Source: Opitutia bacterium (lineage in GTDB: Bacteria; Verrucomicrobiota; Verrucomicrobiia; Opitutales; Opitutaceae). Taken from it: a DNA stretch of 64,000 nt. This document shows, in pieces, positions 9,463 through 17,668 of the stretch. The translations under genes were made by a program, and so were the position numbers. Position 1 is the first letter of the stretch. Each line of letters starts with the position of its first letter. Location: contig PLOH01000148.1 in the NCBI GenBank assembly GCA_003142955.1, forward strand, positions 169,975-233,974, read 5' to 3'. The notes beneath the pieces were generated by a model. It did not search any database. It saw nothing but the letters and a program-made list of their open reading frames with translations, and had not been told where the DNA came from.

Positions 9463-9786
9463 TCAGGCTGTAGCCATGGCGTTACCGGGAGGGTTGGCCA
9501 ATAGCGATGTCGATCGGTTGCTTCGAGTGTTGCCTGGGCGTTTCCGTGTGGCGATGTCCTTCGGACTACCGCGGTCCTCCGGAATAACGATCTTTCCCAG
9601 AACATATTTGATCCGACCGTCGACTATTTCGCGCAGGGCGACATCCACGAGCGAAGGCGTTTCGGGAAATTCAACCAGCGGCCGACTTCCGCGCCGGAGC
9701 ATTGTGACGCGTTCTGCAGTCATGCTCACCAAGACATCGGGATCACCGACTATCGCGAGGGCTTCCCTAAAGTAGTCGTCTCTCAT
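9463..9786 (-). CDS. RNA polymerase omega-like protein (divergent RpoZ)
   Basis: A 107-residue protein starting MRDDYFREAL at the ATG at 9786. Residues 14-62 carry the layout of verrucomicrobial omega subunits: GDPDVLVSMTAERVTMLRRG, then RPLVEFPETP and the ALREIVDGRIKYVLG segment, matching the omega ALREIxxGxI signature. Omega assists folding and assembly of the beta' subunit. The remaining 40 residues (RGSPKDIATRKRPGNTRSNR...) look like an unstructured basic tail not usual in the family. The gene is on its own between an esterase and the DUF3309 gene, not beside gmk or spoT. It may be a second, divergent copy rather than the main rpoZ. Confidence 0.6.
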   Translation of the reverse strand: MRDDYFREALAIVGDPDVLVSMTAERVTMLRRGSRPLVEFPETPSLVDVALREIVDGRIKYVLGKIVIPEDRGSPKDIATRKRPGNTRSNRSTSLLANPPGNAMATA

Positions 9787-10167
9787 GGCTGAAAGCCGGC
9801 GCACTGGCCGGGGTTCGAGGTGAAGCGAAGGGACCGGAGCTGGTTTGGGCTGAGGATTACACCGGTGAAGTCTCTCAATATAGCATTGCCATCGGATTCG
9901 CGCGACGAGGTGAAACCCTACCAGATCGTTCAACGGCCTGGCATCAGCGCCGTCTTCGGAGATGGGCCAAAGTCCGTTGGATGCGTACCAGCAGACGGCC
10001 GATGTTGGACGCCCGGCCCCGGACGCCGAAGCGGTGGTCTTGGCCTTCACCACGGAAATCGCCCGCATCCAGCGCCGCTCCGACGGCACGCTCACCGGAC
10101 GACCACCACCGCCGATCAGCTCACCCTGTTCTGATCTTCCCCTTCAACGGCCGAAAACCTCGCCGGT
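9787..10167. other. Intergenic with a possible transposase C-terminal remnant
   Basis: On the plus strand, bases 9979-10092 translate to a segment ending FTTEIARIQRRSDGTLTG. The RRSDGT pattern resembles the part of Mu/IS21-like DDE transposases just before the C-terminal beta-barrel. No continuing frame follows, and an adjacent frame ends in QLTLF. If real, this is only a scrap of an old insertion element. No terminal repeats were seen. Confidence 0.25.
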
Positions 10168-11055
10168 TCACCTTGGCGCGGTTGTAGGGGATTCCACCGT
10201 GGATGGTTTGAGGAAACCGCGATCACCGAGCCAATCTGCCATGCGCTGCGGCCAGTCTCTTACGGCCGCGAACGACGAACGCTCGCCCATGTTGAACCCG
10301 TGTTTGCCCTGGGGCAGGAAGTGGGCTTCGACCGAAACCCGGGCAGCGCGGAATTCCCGGAGCAGGTCCATCGTCACTTGATCGCAGCCATACTCGTCGT
10401 CATTGGCGCAAAGGAGAAAGGCTGGCGGGGCGTCGGCTGGGATTGTCTTTGGCGCCTGGGCTCCTCCGGGATAGACCAGCATCTCGAAATCTGGGCGTCC
10501 GTTGACGCGGTCGACGGGATCGACGGCCTTGGGATCGCCTTCGCCCTTGTCGAAAGCAACCATCATGACCACAGCACCGCCCACCGAGAATCCGAGGATA
10601 CCAATGCGGTGGGGATCAATCTGGAATTCAATTGCTCGGCTTCGCACCAACCTCATGGCGCGGTAGGCGTCCTCGCGGACATTGGCCATGGTGTACGGTG
10701 AATGCTCCTCACCGGGCAGCCGATATTTCAGGACAAATACAGTGACCCCGAGAGTATTCAGGAATTTGGCAACATCCTTTCCCTCGCTGTTGAAGACCAA
10801 GGCGTGAAATCCTCCACCCGGAGCAACGACCAGGGCGCAACCGTTCGCCTTGCCCACAGGCGGCCGAAATACCGTAATCGATGGATTGTGGATGTTGCGC
10901 ACCCACCAATCCTGCGCCTGTTCCGGCTCATCCATGCGACTTTCGAAACCCGGCGCGCCAGCTTCCCACAGATGGATGATCTGCGGCCCTGATTGGGCAA
11001 GAGCGGTCAGCGGCAGCCAAAGAGCAAACAGAACTCGGTGAATGCAAATGTTCAT
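10168..11055 (-). CDS. Secreted alpha/beta-hydrolase (carbohydrate-esterase-like)
   Basis: A 295-residue alpha/beta-hydrolase beginning at ATG 11055 with a signal peptide (MNICIHRVLFALWLPLTALA). The oxyanion region reads VVAPGGGFHAL, the nucleophile elbow is GFSVGG, the acid lies in the LLCANDDEYG segment and the His in LPQGKHGF. The opening (ITVFRPP, then HAL) and the PGEEHSPY segment match the BD-FAE/xylanase-B-like esterase family, which removes acetyl or feruloyl groups from plant polysaccharides. A longer start at 11118 would put 21 extra residues before a good signal peptide, so I prefer 11055. With the glycosidase at 15.5 kb and the GH27 gene at 51 kb it points to polysaccharide use. 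Confidence 0.82.
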   Translation of the reverse strand: MNICIHRVLFALWLPLTALAQSGPQIIHLWEAGAPGFESRMDEPEQAQDWWVRNIHNPSITVFRPPVGKANGCALVVAPGGGFHALVFNSEGKDVAKFLNTLGVTVFVLKYRLPGEEHSPYTMANVREDAYRAMRLVRSRAIEFQIDPHRIGILGFSVGGAVVMMVAFDKGEGDPKAVDPVDRVNGRPDFEMLVYPGGAQAPKTIPADAPPAFLLCANDDEYGCDQVTMDLLREFRAARVSVEAHFLPQGKHGFNMGERSSFAAVRDWPQRMADWLGDRGFLKPSTVESPTTAPR

Positions 11056-11373
11056 GACAAGATCGGGGCCATTGAGATAAAAAACACGCAACAGAGCTGG
11101 AAAGGGAAAACCGAACAATCATATGCCACGACGGGCTAGCCATTCCACCAGTGAATGGTGCCGTTCGTATAAAGGCAGTTCATGGGAGGGGGAAACCTGG
11201 AAACGTCATCGACGATTCGAATCCCCGCAGAGAAGGATTCCGAGAGCGAAGCCGATCCAGCCGACGGATTCGGGAAACATTACGTCTGGAAAGGGCGGAT
11301 AACCACGTGCCCGAGGCGACCCTATGCGGGCCCCATGGGATGTCGCCTCCGTGGAGCCTGGCGGCCCGATTCC

Positions 11374-12885
11374 TCACTCGGGAAGGCGGATGCAGTAAAT
11401 CTGCAACGAACTCCCCTCGAGGAAGTGCAAGTTCGATATCGCCAAGAGCAGATTCACCTTTGCTTGCAGTTCGCTGAGGCGGGCCGTTTCAAGAGTGTTC
11501 TGGGATTGCAGCACCAAGTAGCTTGTCGCGAGACCGGCGCTGAATTGCGCATTCGTCAGCTCGTATGCTTTTGCCGCGTACTTCGTGTTTTCCGCGGAGG
11601 CGCGCACGCTTTCGATGTTCGTCGCGACCCCGCGGACGGCGGATCGGACGCTGACCACAAGGTTCTGATCCACCTGGTCGTACACCACTTCTTGGCTGCG
11701 CTGCTGCGACAGTGCCTGATAATAAAGAGCCTTGTTGGCCCGCATTCCCCACGGAAAGCTCAGCGTCACTCCGGCGTTCCAGCTATACCCATTCCAGCTG
11801 CCGGTCACCGATTGGCCGGCAGTCGCCGCGAAGGAATCATATCCCAGTCCGCCATTGAGGTTCAACTCCGGCAGCGTGTTGCGCTTGGCCTTCAGCGCAG
11901 AGAGCTTGTACTGGGCGATTGTCGCTTGGGCCACGGCGAGGTTTGGCCCATTGTCCCGGGCGAGCTTGTACGACCGGTCGAATAAGACGTCGGGTTCGCC
12001 AACGACCGGAAATTCAACGATGCCAACCGTGGTGGCAAACGCGCGGTCGCCGAGTAACTGCAGAAGGCTGTCCTCACTGTTCTGGACGGCCTGTTTGTCG
12101 AGAATGAGTTGATTCTGCGCGGCGGCCACGCCCGCCCGCGCGTTCACGACATCGACGTCTGTAATGGTCCCGGCTTGCCGCTTGTTTGTATTATCATCCA
12201 GAAGCTGCTGCGCCTGTTTGAGCTGTTCCTCCTGCACTTTGTATTGCTCACGCTGATACAGCAGGTTGAAGTAGGTGGTCTCCACGTTGAGAATCATCGT
12301 GAGGATGGTGCTCTTGAAGTTCAGGTTGGAAATCCTCACCCCGAACCTGGCGCTTTCAATCGCCGCGCGGCTGTAGTCGGTCCCCGCGCCCTGTAGGAGC
12401 GGCTGGGCCACGGAAATCGAGACGGCGCCCCCATAGGAGGGATTGGGCGGGGCGTAAGCGGGGTTGAAATCGGACCGAACAAGGCTGTAGTTCAGCGCGA
12501 GCGTTCCGCCGGTGGTCAACGTGTCGTTCAACGAGAATGCGGCCGTCTGGTAGGCGGAATAGGGGAAACTGAACTCAACCTGGTTTGCCGCCTGCTGAGT
12601 CACTTGTTTGTTTGCGCTGAATCCGAAAACCGGCTCAAAGACGGCCTGCTGAACCGTGACGGCGTCGACCGCCTCGTCCACGGTGAAGTGTTGTATCCGG
12701 ACGGTGAAATTCCGGCCCAGGGCAATGCCGATGCAGCCCTGCAGCGTCACTGGCCCGGACAGATCAATGGATGGCTGCCGGTTGCCAAAAGCCGGCGCAG
12801 GAGCGGGGCTTTCCGAGGCGAATCCGTTTAAAGTGGTCATGAGGCAAAGCAGCGCGAATCCCGCGCGAACAATGGATTTTGGCAT
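11374..12885 (-). CDS. TolC-family outer-membrane efflux channel
   Basis: A 503-residue TolC-like protein with a signal peptide (residues 1-24). It carries two repeats of the outer membrane efflux protein domain with long heptad-rich helices (QREQYKVQEEQLKQAQQLLDDN; NARAGVAAAQNQLILDKQAVQ) and beta strands such as GAVSISVAQPLL. Such channels form trimeric outer-membrane ducts for ABC, RND or type I exporters. No membrane-fusion protein or pump gene adjoins it; a broken ADOP-type permease lies about 570 bases upstream, so it may once have served a MacB-like exporter. Strand and start (ATG at 12885) are clear. Confidence 0.87.
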   Translation of the reverse strand: MPKSIVRAGFALLCLMTTLNGFASESPAPAPAFGNRQPSIDLSGPVTLQGCIGIALGRNFTVRIQHFTVDEAVDAVTVQQAVFEPVFGFSANKQVTQQAANQVEFSFPYSAYQTAAFSLNDTLTTGGTLALNYSLVRSDFNPAYAPPNPSYGGAVSISVAQPLLQGAGTDYSRAAIESARFGVRISNLNFKSTILTMILNVETTYFNLLYQREQYKVQEEQLKQAQQLLDDNTNKRQAGTITDVDVVNARAGVAAAQNQLILDKQAVQNSEDSLLQLLGDRAFATTVGIVEFPVVGEPDVLFDRSYKLARDNGPNLAVAQATIAQYKLSALKAKRNTLPELNLNGGLGYDSFAATAGQSVTGSWNGYSWNAGVTLSFPWGMRANKALYYQALSQQRSQEVVYDQVDQNLVVSVRSAVRGVATNIESVRASAENTKYAAKAYELTNAQFSAGLATSYLVLQSQNTLETARLSELQAKVNLLLAISNLHFLEGSSLQIYCIRLPE

Positions 12886-13453
12886 GGCAAAGAATGATAG
12901 GGCGGTTAGGCGGTGTCTTCACACCTCGCTAGTAATCCAATTGATTATGGCTGCGAGCTATGCGAAGCCGAGAAAGAAGACGGCCTGCTTTTCGGATCTC
13001 GTCGCGATGCGGCAGCCACGTTTGAGGCGGCGAAAAATCCTCGACCGCAGGGCGGTGGCGAGCGAGGCGGCGGCTAAAATTGTATGGGCGGCAATGCTGC
13101 ATCACATATTGAGCTCTTTGATTGGCGCAAACAATCCGCATATGAGATACCAGATGCTCACGGTGAGGAGCAAATTAAAGCGAAGGCCTCTGAGTAGCGC
13201 AAGGTCAGCTGGCGCAGGTAGTCGCACGGCGAATATTGCCCACGTATTATCCACCCACGCACGAAGGGGCGGCCCCAGAGGACGGACGATTGGCTGCGCT
13301 AATCTCACGGCAGTGATGACGCCGGACGGCGAAGCCAGGTAAAGGTGATCACCGTCGGGGGGAACAAGAATCTTTCTGGGGCAGTCAACACTCCTGCCTT
13401 GGCTTCTGCGCTTGAGCTCATTTGTTAGAATTTTCAGAGAAGCCAATGGCCTT
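12886..13453. other. Intergenic, no recognisable gene
   Basis: Between the tolC-like gene and the permease remnant both strands hold open frames but none shows a familiar motif, a signal peptide or a good ribosome binding site. Codon use looks random. The region probably contains further decayed sequence. Confidence 0.35.
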
Positions 13454-13780
13454 ATGAAATACGCCCTCCGGCAGCTGGCCAAGAACCCGGGATTTACCGT
13501 TGTGGCTCTCGCCACGCTTGCGCTTGGGATCGGCGTCAATACGACGGCATTCACCGCGTTGAACCGGCTACTGCTGCAGGCGTTGCCGTTCCGCGACCTG
13601 GCTACCGGGACGGCGCTTGGTATCGCGTCGCCGCGCGGCTCAAACCGGGGGTGACTCTCCAGCAGGCCCAAACCGAGATGACTGCGATGGCCCTCCGGAT
13701 GGCCCACGATTTTCCGAAAACGAACAACGGCCGCAAAGAACCGATTACGGGCGATCTTCCGATCCCAAGCTGCGGACCAT
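13454..13780 (+). pseudogene. ADOP/MacB-type ABC transporter permease remnant
   Basis: From ATG 13454 the frame reads MKYALRQLAKNPGFTVVALA, then TLALGIGVNTTAFTALNRLLLQALPF, the N-terminal TM segment of ADOP-type MacB permeases. The frame then fails; from about 13600 a different frame reads WYRVAARLKPGVTLQQAQTE and AHDFPKTNNGR, the end of the MacB periplasmic domain. Those two parts are normally more than 150 residues apart, so an internal deletion plus frameshift occurred. The C-terminal FtsX domain is absent. Intact ADOP permeases are about 800 residues; only about 110 remain. Confidence 0.8.
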
Positions 13781-14102
13781 GGTTTGCCGGGAGCCCAGAA
13801 TGCCGTCCTTACCGAGAAGAGTTGGGGTGGGGCTGTAACGCCGCGGACAATAGCGCCTACAACCACGCGGCTTGCGCTGCGCCCGCACCAGTGGTTGTAG
13901 TCAACCATTTCGGCCTGGCCTACAGTACCCACCGTCGATGCCGCGGATTTTAAGATCCTGCCATCATGCGGGTTATCATACCCGCCGACAAACTGGCACA
14001 CGGGGTGCAATTAGATGATCTAACAAGTCGTTCCATTTGCCCCGATGTTGCCCATTCCACATGTCCGCATAACGTGAGTCATTAATGAAGGTTGATCAAA
14101 CA
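13781..14102. other. Intergenic, no recognisable gene
   Basis: This follows the permease remnant. Short frames are unrelated to the ADOP family and to each other. The last bases hold a GAAGG sequence (14087-14091) that serves as the ribosome binding site of the next gene. Confidence 0.35.
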
Positions 14103-15341
14103 ATGAAAACTCCAACGCGAATCCATCACCCGGCCGTCCTCTCCGGCTCGTTTTTGATCCTGCTCGTCTTTTTTGTCGTCGCGTCGTCTCGGTCCGCTGC
14201 TGCAGCGGAAGCAACCGTCACGGAACCCAAGACCCACACCCTCTTTATGGGGGCCGATTTCGATCTCCAGGTGAACGGCGAATTTTGCCGCGTGCAGGAT
14301 GTCTCGGGAGATTCCTTCGTCGTCAGTGCCAAAGGGAGCGAGCGTCCCATCACCATGGGCAAAGGCACGTTGAACATCAAGGTCCAGGATTCGCTCAAGC
14401 TCACCGAAGCCTCCGCCACGATCGCCAAGCTCAAGGGTGAACGGGCGTATACGCCGGCGAATGATCCCACGAAGAGATTCATGAACCAGCAACCGGGGAC
14501 GAACGGTGAAGACATGGCTGGCATGGCGTCAGGTTCGGTGGTCGACGCTACACCCGGGCTCGGGGCGGCTTCCCAAGCTGCTGGCCCTGGCAGCCATCCT
14601 GAGGCGGTTGCGGCCGCGCGGGCAGCGGTGAATAGCCAAGCATCCGCCACCTTGAACTCTCAGAGTTTCTCCGAAGCCAACAATATTGGAAACTATGTCG
14701 GCCAAATGCAGCGCGAACTGGCGCTGGAGCTCTTCGATGCCATGGAGGTGACGTTCGCGGTGTCCTCCGAAAAACCGCTGACCAGGCCCTACGTGGTGAT
14801 TGTCGCCCGTTATCATGAAAAGGACGCCACTCCGGGCAAGGTCCGAAACTGGATCTTCGCCAAGGCTCTGGCCCCGATCGGCAGCAAGCCGCAGAAAGTC
14901 CACATCTTGCAGGGAGGATTCCCTCCGGGTTTCGTTATTGAGGGCTTCAAGATTCATCTCTTTGACCGCGGTCAGGAGCTGGCGACCAACGTGGCGGAGA
15001 AGAGAGTGGAGCTGACGTACAACGACGCGTTCCGGTACTTCCTGATCGACTATATCAGCGGCCACAAGGGCGCGAGCCTCCCGGCCGCGCCGGTCATGGG
15101 CCAGCTCCCCGCTGGTTGGCACACCCGATTGACGCCCGACCAGCTCACCCAGTCCTGTTTTGTCAAGGTCTCCAAAGACGGTCTGCCGCTCGGCGCCTAC
15201 GCGGACGAAGCCTGTTCGCAGTCGGTGGCCGATCCGTACCTGCAATCCGTCGTCAAGGAAATCCGCTTCGCGCCCACGCTCGACAAAGGCAAGGCCGTGG
15301 CAGGAACGGCGAAGCTGCGCCTTGGCGATATCCGAATCTAA
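14103..15341 (+). CDS. Secreted protein of unknown function
   Basis: A 412-residue exported protein. I use ATG 14103 because GAAGG lies 11 bases before it; ATG 14085 in the same frame has no ribosome binding site. Residues 1-37 form a signal peptide (SFLILLVFFVVASS, cleavage after the Ala run). An early strand region (FMGADFDLQVNGEFCRVQDV) is followed by an Ala/Gly/Ser-rich linker (about 135-195), then a C-terminal domain of about 200 residues with FAVSSEKPLTRPYVVIVARY and VRNWIFAKAL. Two Cys residues lie in the late SCFVKV and ACSQSV segments. I do not recognise the family. It stands alone; the glycosidase gene begins 153 bases downstream. Confidence 0.7.
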   Translation: MKTPTRIHHPAVLSGSFLILLVFFVVASSRSAAAAEATVTEPKTHTLFMGADFDLQVNGEFCRVQDVSGDSFVVSAKGSERPITMGKGTLNIKVQDSLKLTEASATIAKLKGERAYTPANDPTKRFMNQQPGTNGEDMAGMASGSVVDATPGLGAASQAAGPGSHPEAVAAARAAVNSQASATLNSQSFSEANNIGNYVGQMQRELALELFDAMEVTFAVSSEKPLTRPYVVIVARYHEKDATPGKVRNWIFAKALAPIGSKPQKVHILQGGFPPGFVIEGFKIHLFDRGQELATNVAEKRVELTYNDAFRYFLIDYISGHKGASLPAAPVMGQLPAGWHTRLTPDQLTQSCFVKVSKDGLPLGAYADEACSQSVADPYLQSVVKEIRFAPTLDKGKAVAGTAKLRLGDIRI

Positions 15342-15494
15342 GTTGTTGCAATTGAGGTGGGCGGCTTGTCCACAAGACGCTCTGCCCGCGTTGGGGACGA
15401 CTGAGCACCGTATATCACGGCTTGGAATAGAGTCGGTTTGCCAATACTCAGATTCATTGCAGGCTGAGGTTGATCCCTGCAATCATCCGACTCC

Positions 15495-17417
15495 ATGACG
15501 CTAAAGGCATTTCTCTTCCTGCTCGGCACGGCGGCGACCGGCCTGGGCGCAGAACAGGCGACCTACACCATCGCGGGCGGACTGACGTCCCTGATCGCCA
15601 ACGGTGTGGAAATGCCGGTGAAGGGGGGATTCGTGATCAGTTTCGCAGGTGGCGTCAGTGCGTCGATGCAGCCCCACGAACAGCGTGCGCAGGTCACGCG
15701 CGACGGACTCCACCTAAGCTGGAAGGGCTCGAACTCCTATCTCAACGGTTCGAAGTCGCAGTTCACGGCCGATTGGACCGAGTCGGACGCCGGCGTGGCG
15801 CTAAATGGTTCGGTCACGGCCGACTCGCCCTTTCCTGGCGCCCGTGCCTTCGGTTTTTCCCTGGACGCTGAGTCGGTGGACTACGTCATCGACCTGCCGC
15901 GGGCGCTGTTTGCCGGCGGCCGGCTCGAGCCCTCCGGCGGAGAGATTTCCCTGGCGCAGCCAGTCGATCCGACCTTTTTCCGCAGCTTGGTCGACCATGT
16001 CGCGCTGGTCGACGCCCAGGGCAACTGGCATTTGACGCTCGCGTTCGACCGGCCGCATCCGGTGACCGTGACCGACGTCTGGGATCCGGAGGCCGGCCGC
16101 ATTTACCGCGTGCGGATTCAGCTTCACACCGGCCCCTGGTCGATCGACGATCCTCTTAAGCTCGGCCTGGCCTTCAAACTCACTGGCACGCCGCACGCGG
16201 CGGCCGCAAAACTATCGATTGATCCGGCGCGGCCGCGTTATCCCTTCGACGGCTTTGGCGGGAATTTTCGCGTCTATCAGGAAACGCCGATCGTGGGCTA
16301 CTGCCTCGATAATCTACAGGTGTCCTGGGCCAGGATCGATTTCAATGCGATGGCTTGGGATCATGACCGCAGCGCTCCTGCGCCCAGCCCCCCATTGCTG
16401 CGCACGTTTGCGCTGATGCAGCGGATACAGCAGGCGAAGACGCCCTGGATTCTCAGCCTTTGGTTTCTGCCCGAACGGTTTTACACCGATCCCAACCAGA
16501 GTGGCTTCGGCACCTTTGGCCGCCGGATTGCGCCCGACCGCTGGCCGGAATTCCTCGACCTGCTCGGCAGCTATCTGATGTACGTCAAGAGCCATTACGG
16601 CGCAGAGCCTGATTTGTTCTCCTTCAACGAGCCGGATCTCGGCGTTTCCATCGGCTTTACTGGCGAGACCCATCGGATTGCGATCGAGCGGATCGGCGCC
16701 TACCTGGCCTCGCGCGGACTGAAGACCAAGCTGCTGCTGGGCGACACCGCCAACCCGCGCGATTCCCACCGTTTCGCCCTGCCCGCGGCCGCCGACCCGG
16801 AGGCCTTGCGCTACGTGGGCGCGGTTTCCTTCCATAGTTGGGGCGACGGGACGCCCGAGCAGTATGCCGCCTGGGGCGACCTGGCGGAGTGGGTGCACCG
16901 GCCGCTGCTGGTGGCCGAGGCCGGAGTCGACCCCGGGGCTTATCAGAATTCGGTCTACGACAGCTATTCCTACGGACTGAAGGAAGCCCGCCAGTTTCAG
17001 GAGCTCCTCCGGTACGCGCGGCCGCAGGCACTGATTTACTGGCAGTTCACCGATGACTACGCCCTGGTCCATGTCGGCCCGAATAACGTGATCGAACCGA
17101 CGCCGCGGTTCTGGCTGATGAAGCAATTCGTCAATCTCACGCCGACCAGGAGCCAGGCGGTGGCCTCGTCAAGCGATCAATCCGACGTGTTGGTCAGCGC
17201 GTTCGTCCGCGGAAATTCCGTCGCCGTGCACGTCCTCAATCTCGGTCCCGAACGCGACGCCGCAATCGCCGGACTGCCGGTCGGAACCTGGCGAACGGTG
17301 ACTTCGACGGAGGCCGCCGGCTATCAGGAGGCACTGGCGACCGTGAGTGGCGGAGCCACGCCGTGCGGGCTGCGTCTCCCGGCCCGAAGCTTGACCACCC
17401 TGGTGCGGAAGGAGTAG
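15495..17417 (+). CDS. Secreted glycoside hydrolase, clan GH-A-like (GH30/GH39-like)
   Basis: A 640-residue protein with a short signal peptide (residues 1-18). An N-terminal beta-rich region of about 240 residues is followed by a (beta/alpha)8 catalytic region that opens YPFDGFGGNFR, the usual entrance of GH30-like enzymes. SFNEPD (Glu379) fits the acid/base on strand 4 and LLVAEAG (Glu475) the nucleophile on strand 7, the pattern of retaining clan GH-A enzymes. A C-terminal beta region (VLVSAFVRGNSVAVHVLNLG) completes the fold as in GH30/GH39. The substrate cannot be told; the GFGG entry and NEP motif would suit a glucan- or xylan-active enzyme. The gene is alone on its strand. Confidence 0.8.
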   Translation: MTLKAFLFLLGTAATGLGAEQATYTIAGGLTSLIANGVEMPVKGGFVISFAGGVSASMQPHEQRAQVTRDGLHLSWKGSNSYLNGSKSQFTADWTESDAGVALNGSVTADSPFPGARAFGFSLDAESVDYVIDLPRALFAGGRLEPSGGEISLAQPVDPTFFRSLVDHVALVDAQGNWHLTLAFDRPHPVTVTDVWDPEAGRIYRVRIQLHTGPWSIDDPLKLGLAFKLTGTPHAAAAKLSIDPARPRYPFDGFGGNFRVYQETPIVGYCLDNLQVSWARIDFNAMAWDHDRSAPAPSPPLLRTFALMQRIQQAKTPWILSLWFLPERFYTDPNQSGFGTFGRRIAPDRWPEFLDLLGSYLMYVKSHYGAEPDLFSFNEPDLGVSIGFTGETHRIAIERIGAYLASRGLKTKLLLGDTANPRDSHRFALPAAADPEALRYVGAVSFHSWGDGTPEQYAAWGDLAEWVHRPLLVAEAGVDPGAYQNSVYDSYSYGLKEARQFQELLRYARPQALIYWQFTDDYALVHVGPNNVIEPTPRFWLMKQFVNLTPTRSQAVASSSDQSDVLVSAFVRGNSVAVHVLNLGPERDAAIAGLPVGTWRTVTSTEAAGYQEALATVSGGATPCGLRLPARSLTTLVRKE

Positions 17418-17428
17418 CCGCGCTTAGG

Positions 17429-17510
17429 TGGAGGGCGGACCTCCGTGTCCGCCGCGGTTACTCCTTCGCCAATGCTTCGGCGGACAGGTCGGCGGGCGCC
17501 GCGCCCTCCA
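17429..17510. repeat. REP-like inverted doublet (TGGAGGGCG family)
   Basis: TGGAGGGCG at 17429 is matched by CGCCCTCCA ending at 17510. Between them GGACCTCCGTGTCC and GGACAGGTC-type inner stems repeat the same plan in inverted orientation. The doublet lies downstream of the glycosidase, opposite the end of the NHL gene, where it could act as a bidirectional transcript end. Confidence 0.6.
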
Positions 17511-17668
17511 TTTGGTCGCGGTCTACGGCTATAGTTTCTGTGAAACCGTCCGGACAATCGTGGTCGGTGCGCCAGCGCGCACGGGCCCGCGATTCTGCAG
17601 GTGGCAAATCCCGTTCGCTCGATCGAAACGTCCGGTCTTGACCGACTGGAGGCCGCATCGTCCGCGAC

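Noticed and set aside
13102-14010. 302-codon minus-strand frame across the ADOP remnant
   Set aside because: The plus strand there carries recognisable ADOP sequence; the minus reading has no motif and random composition.
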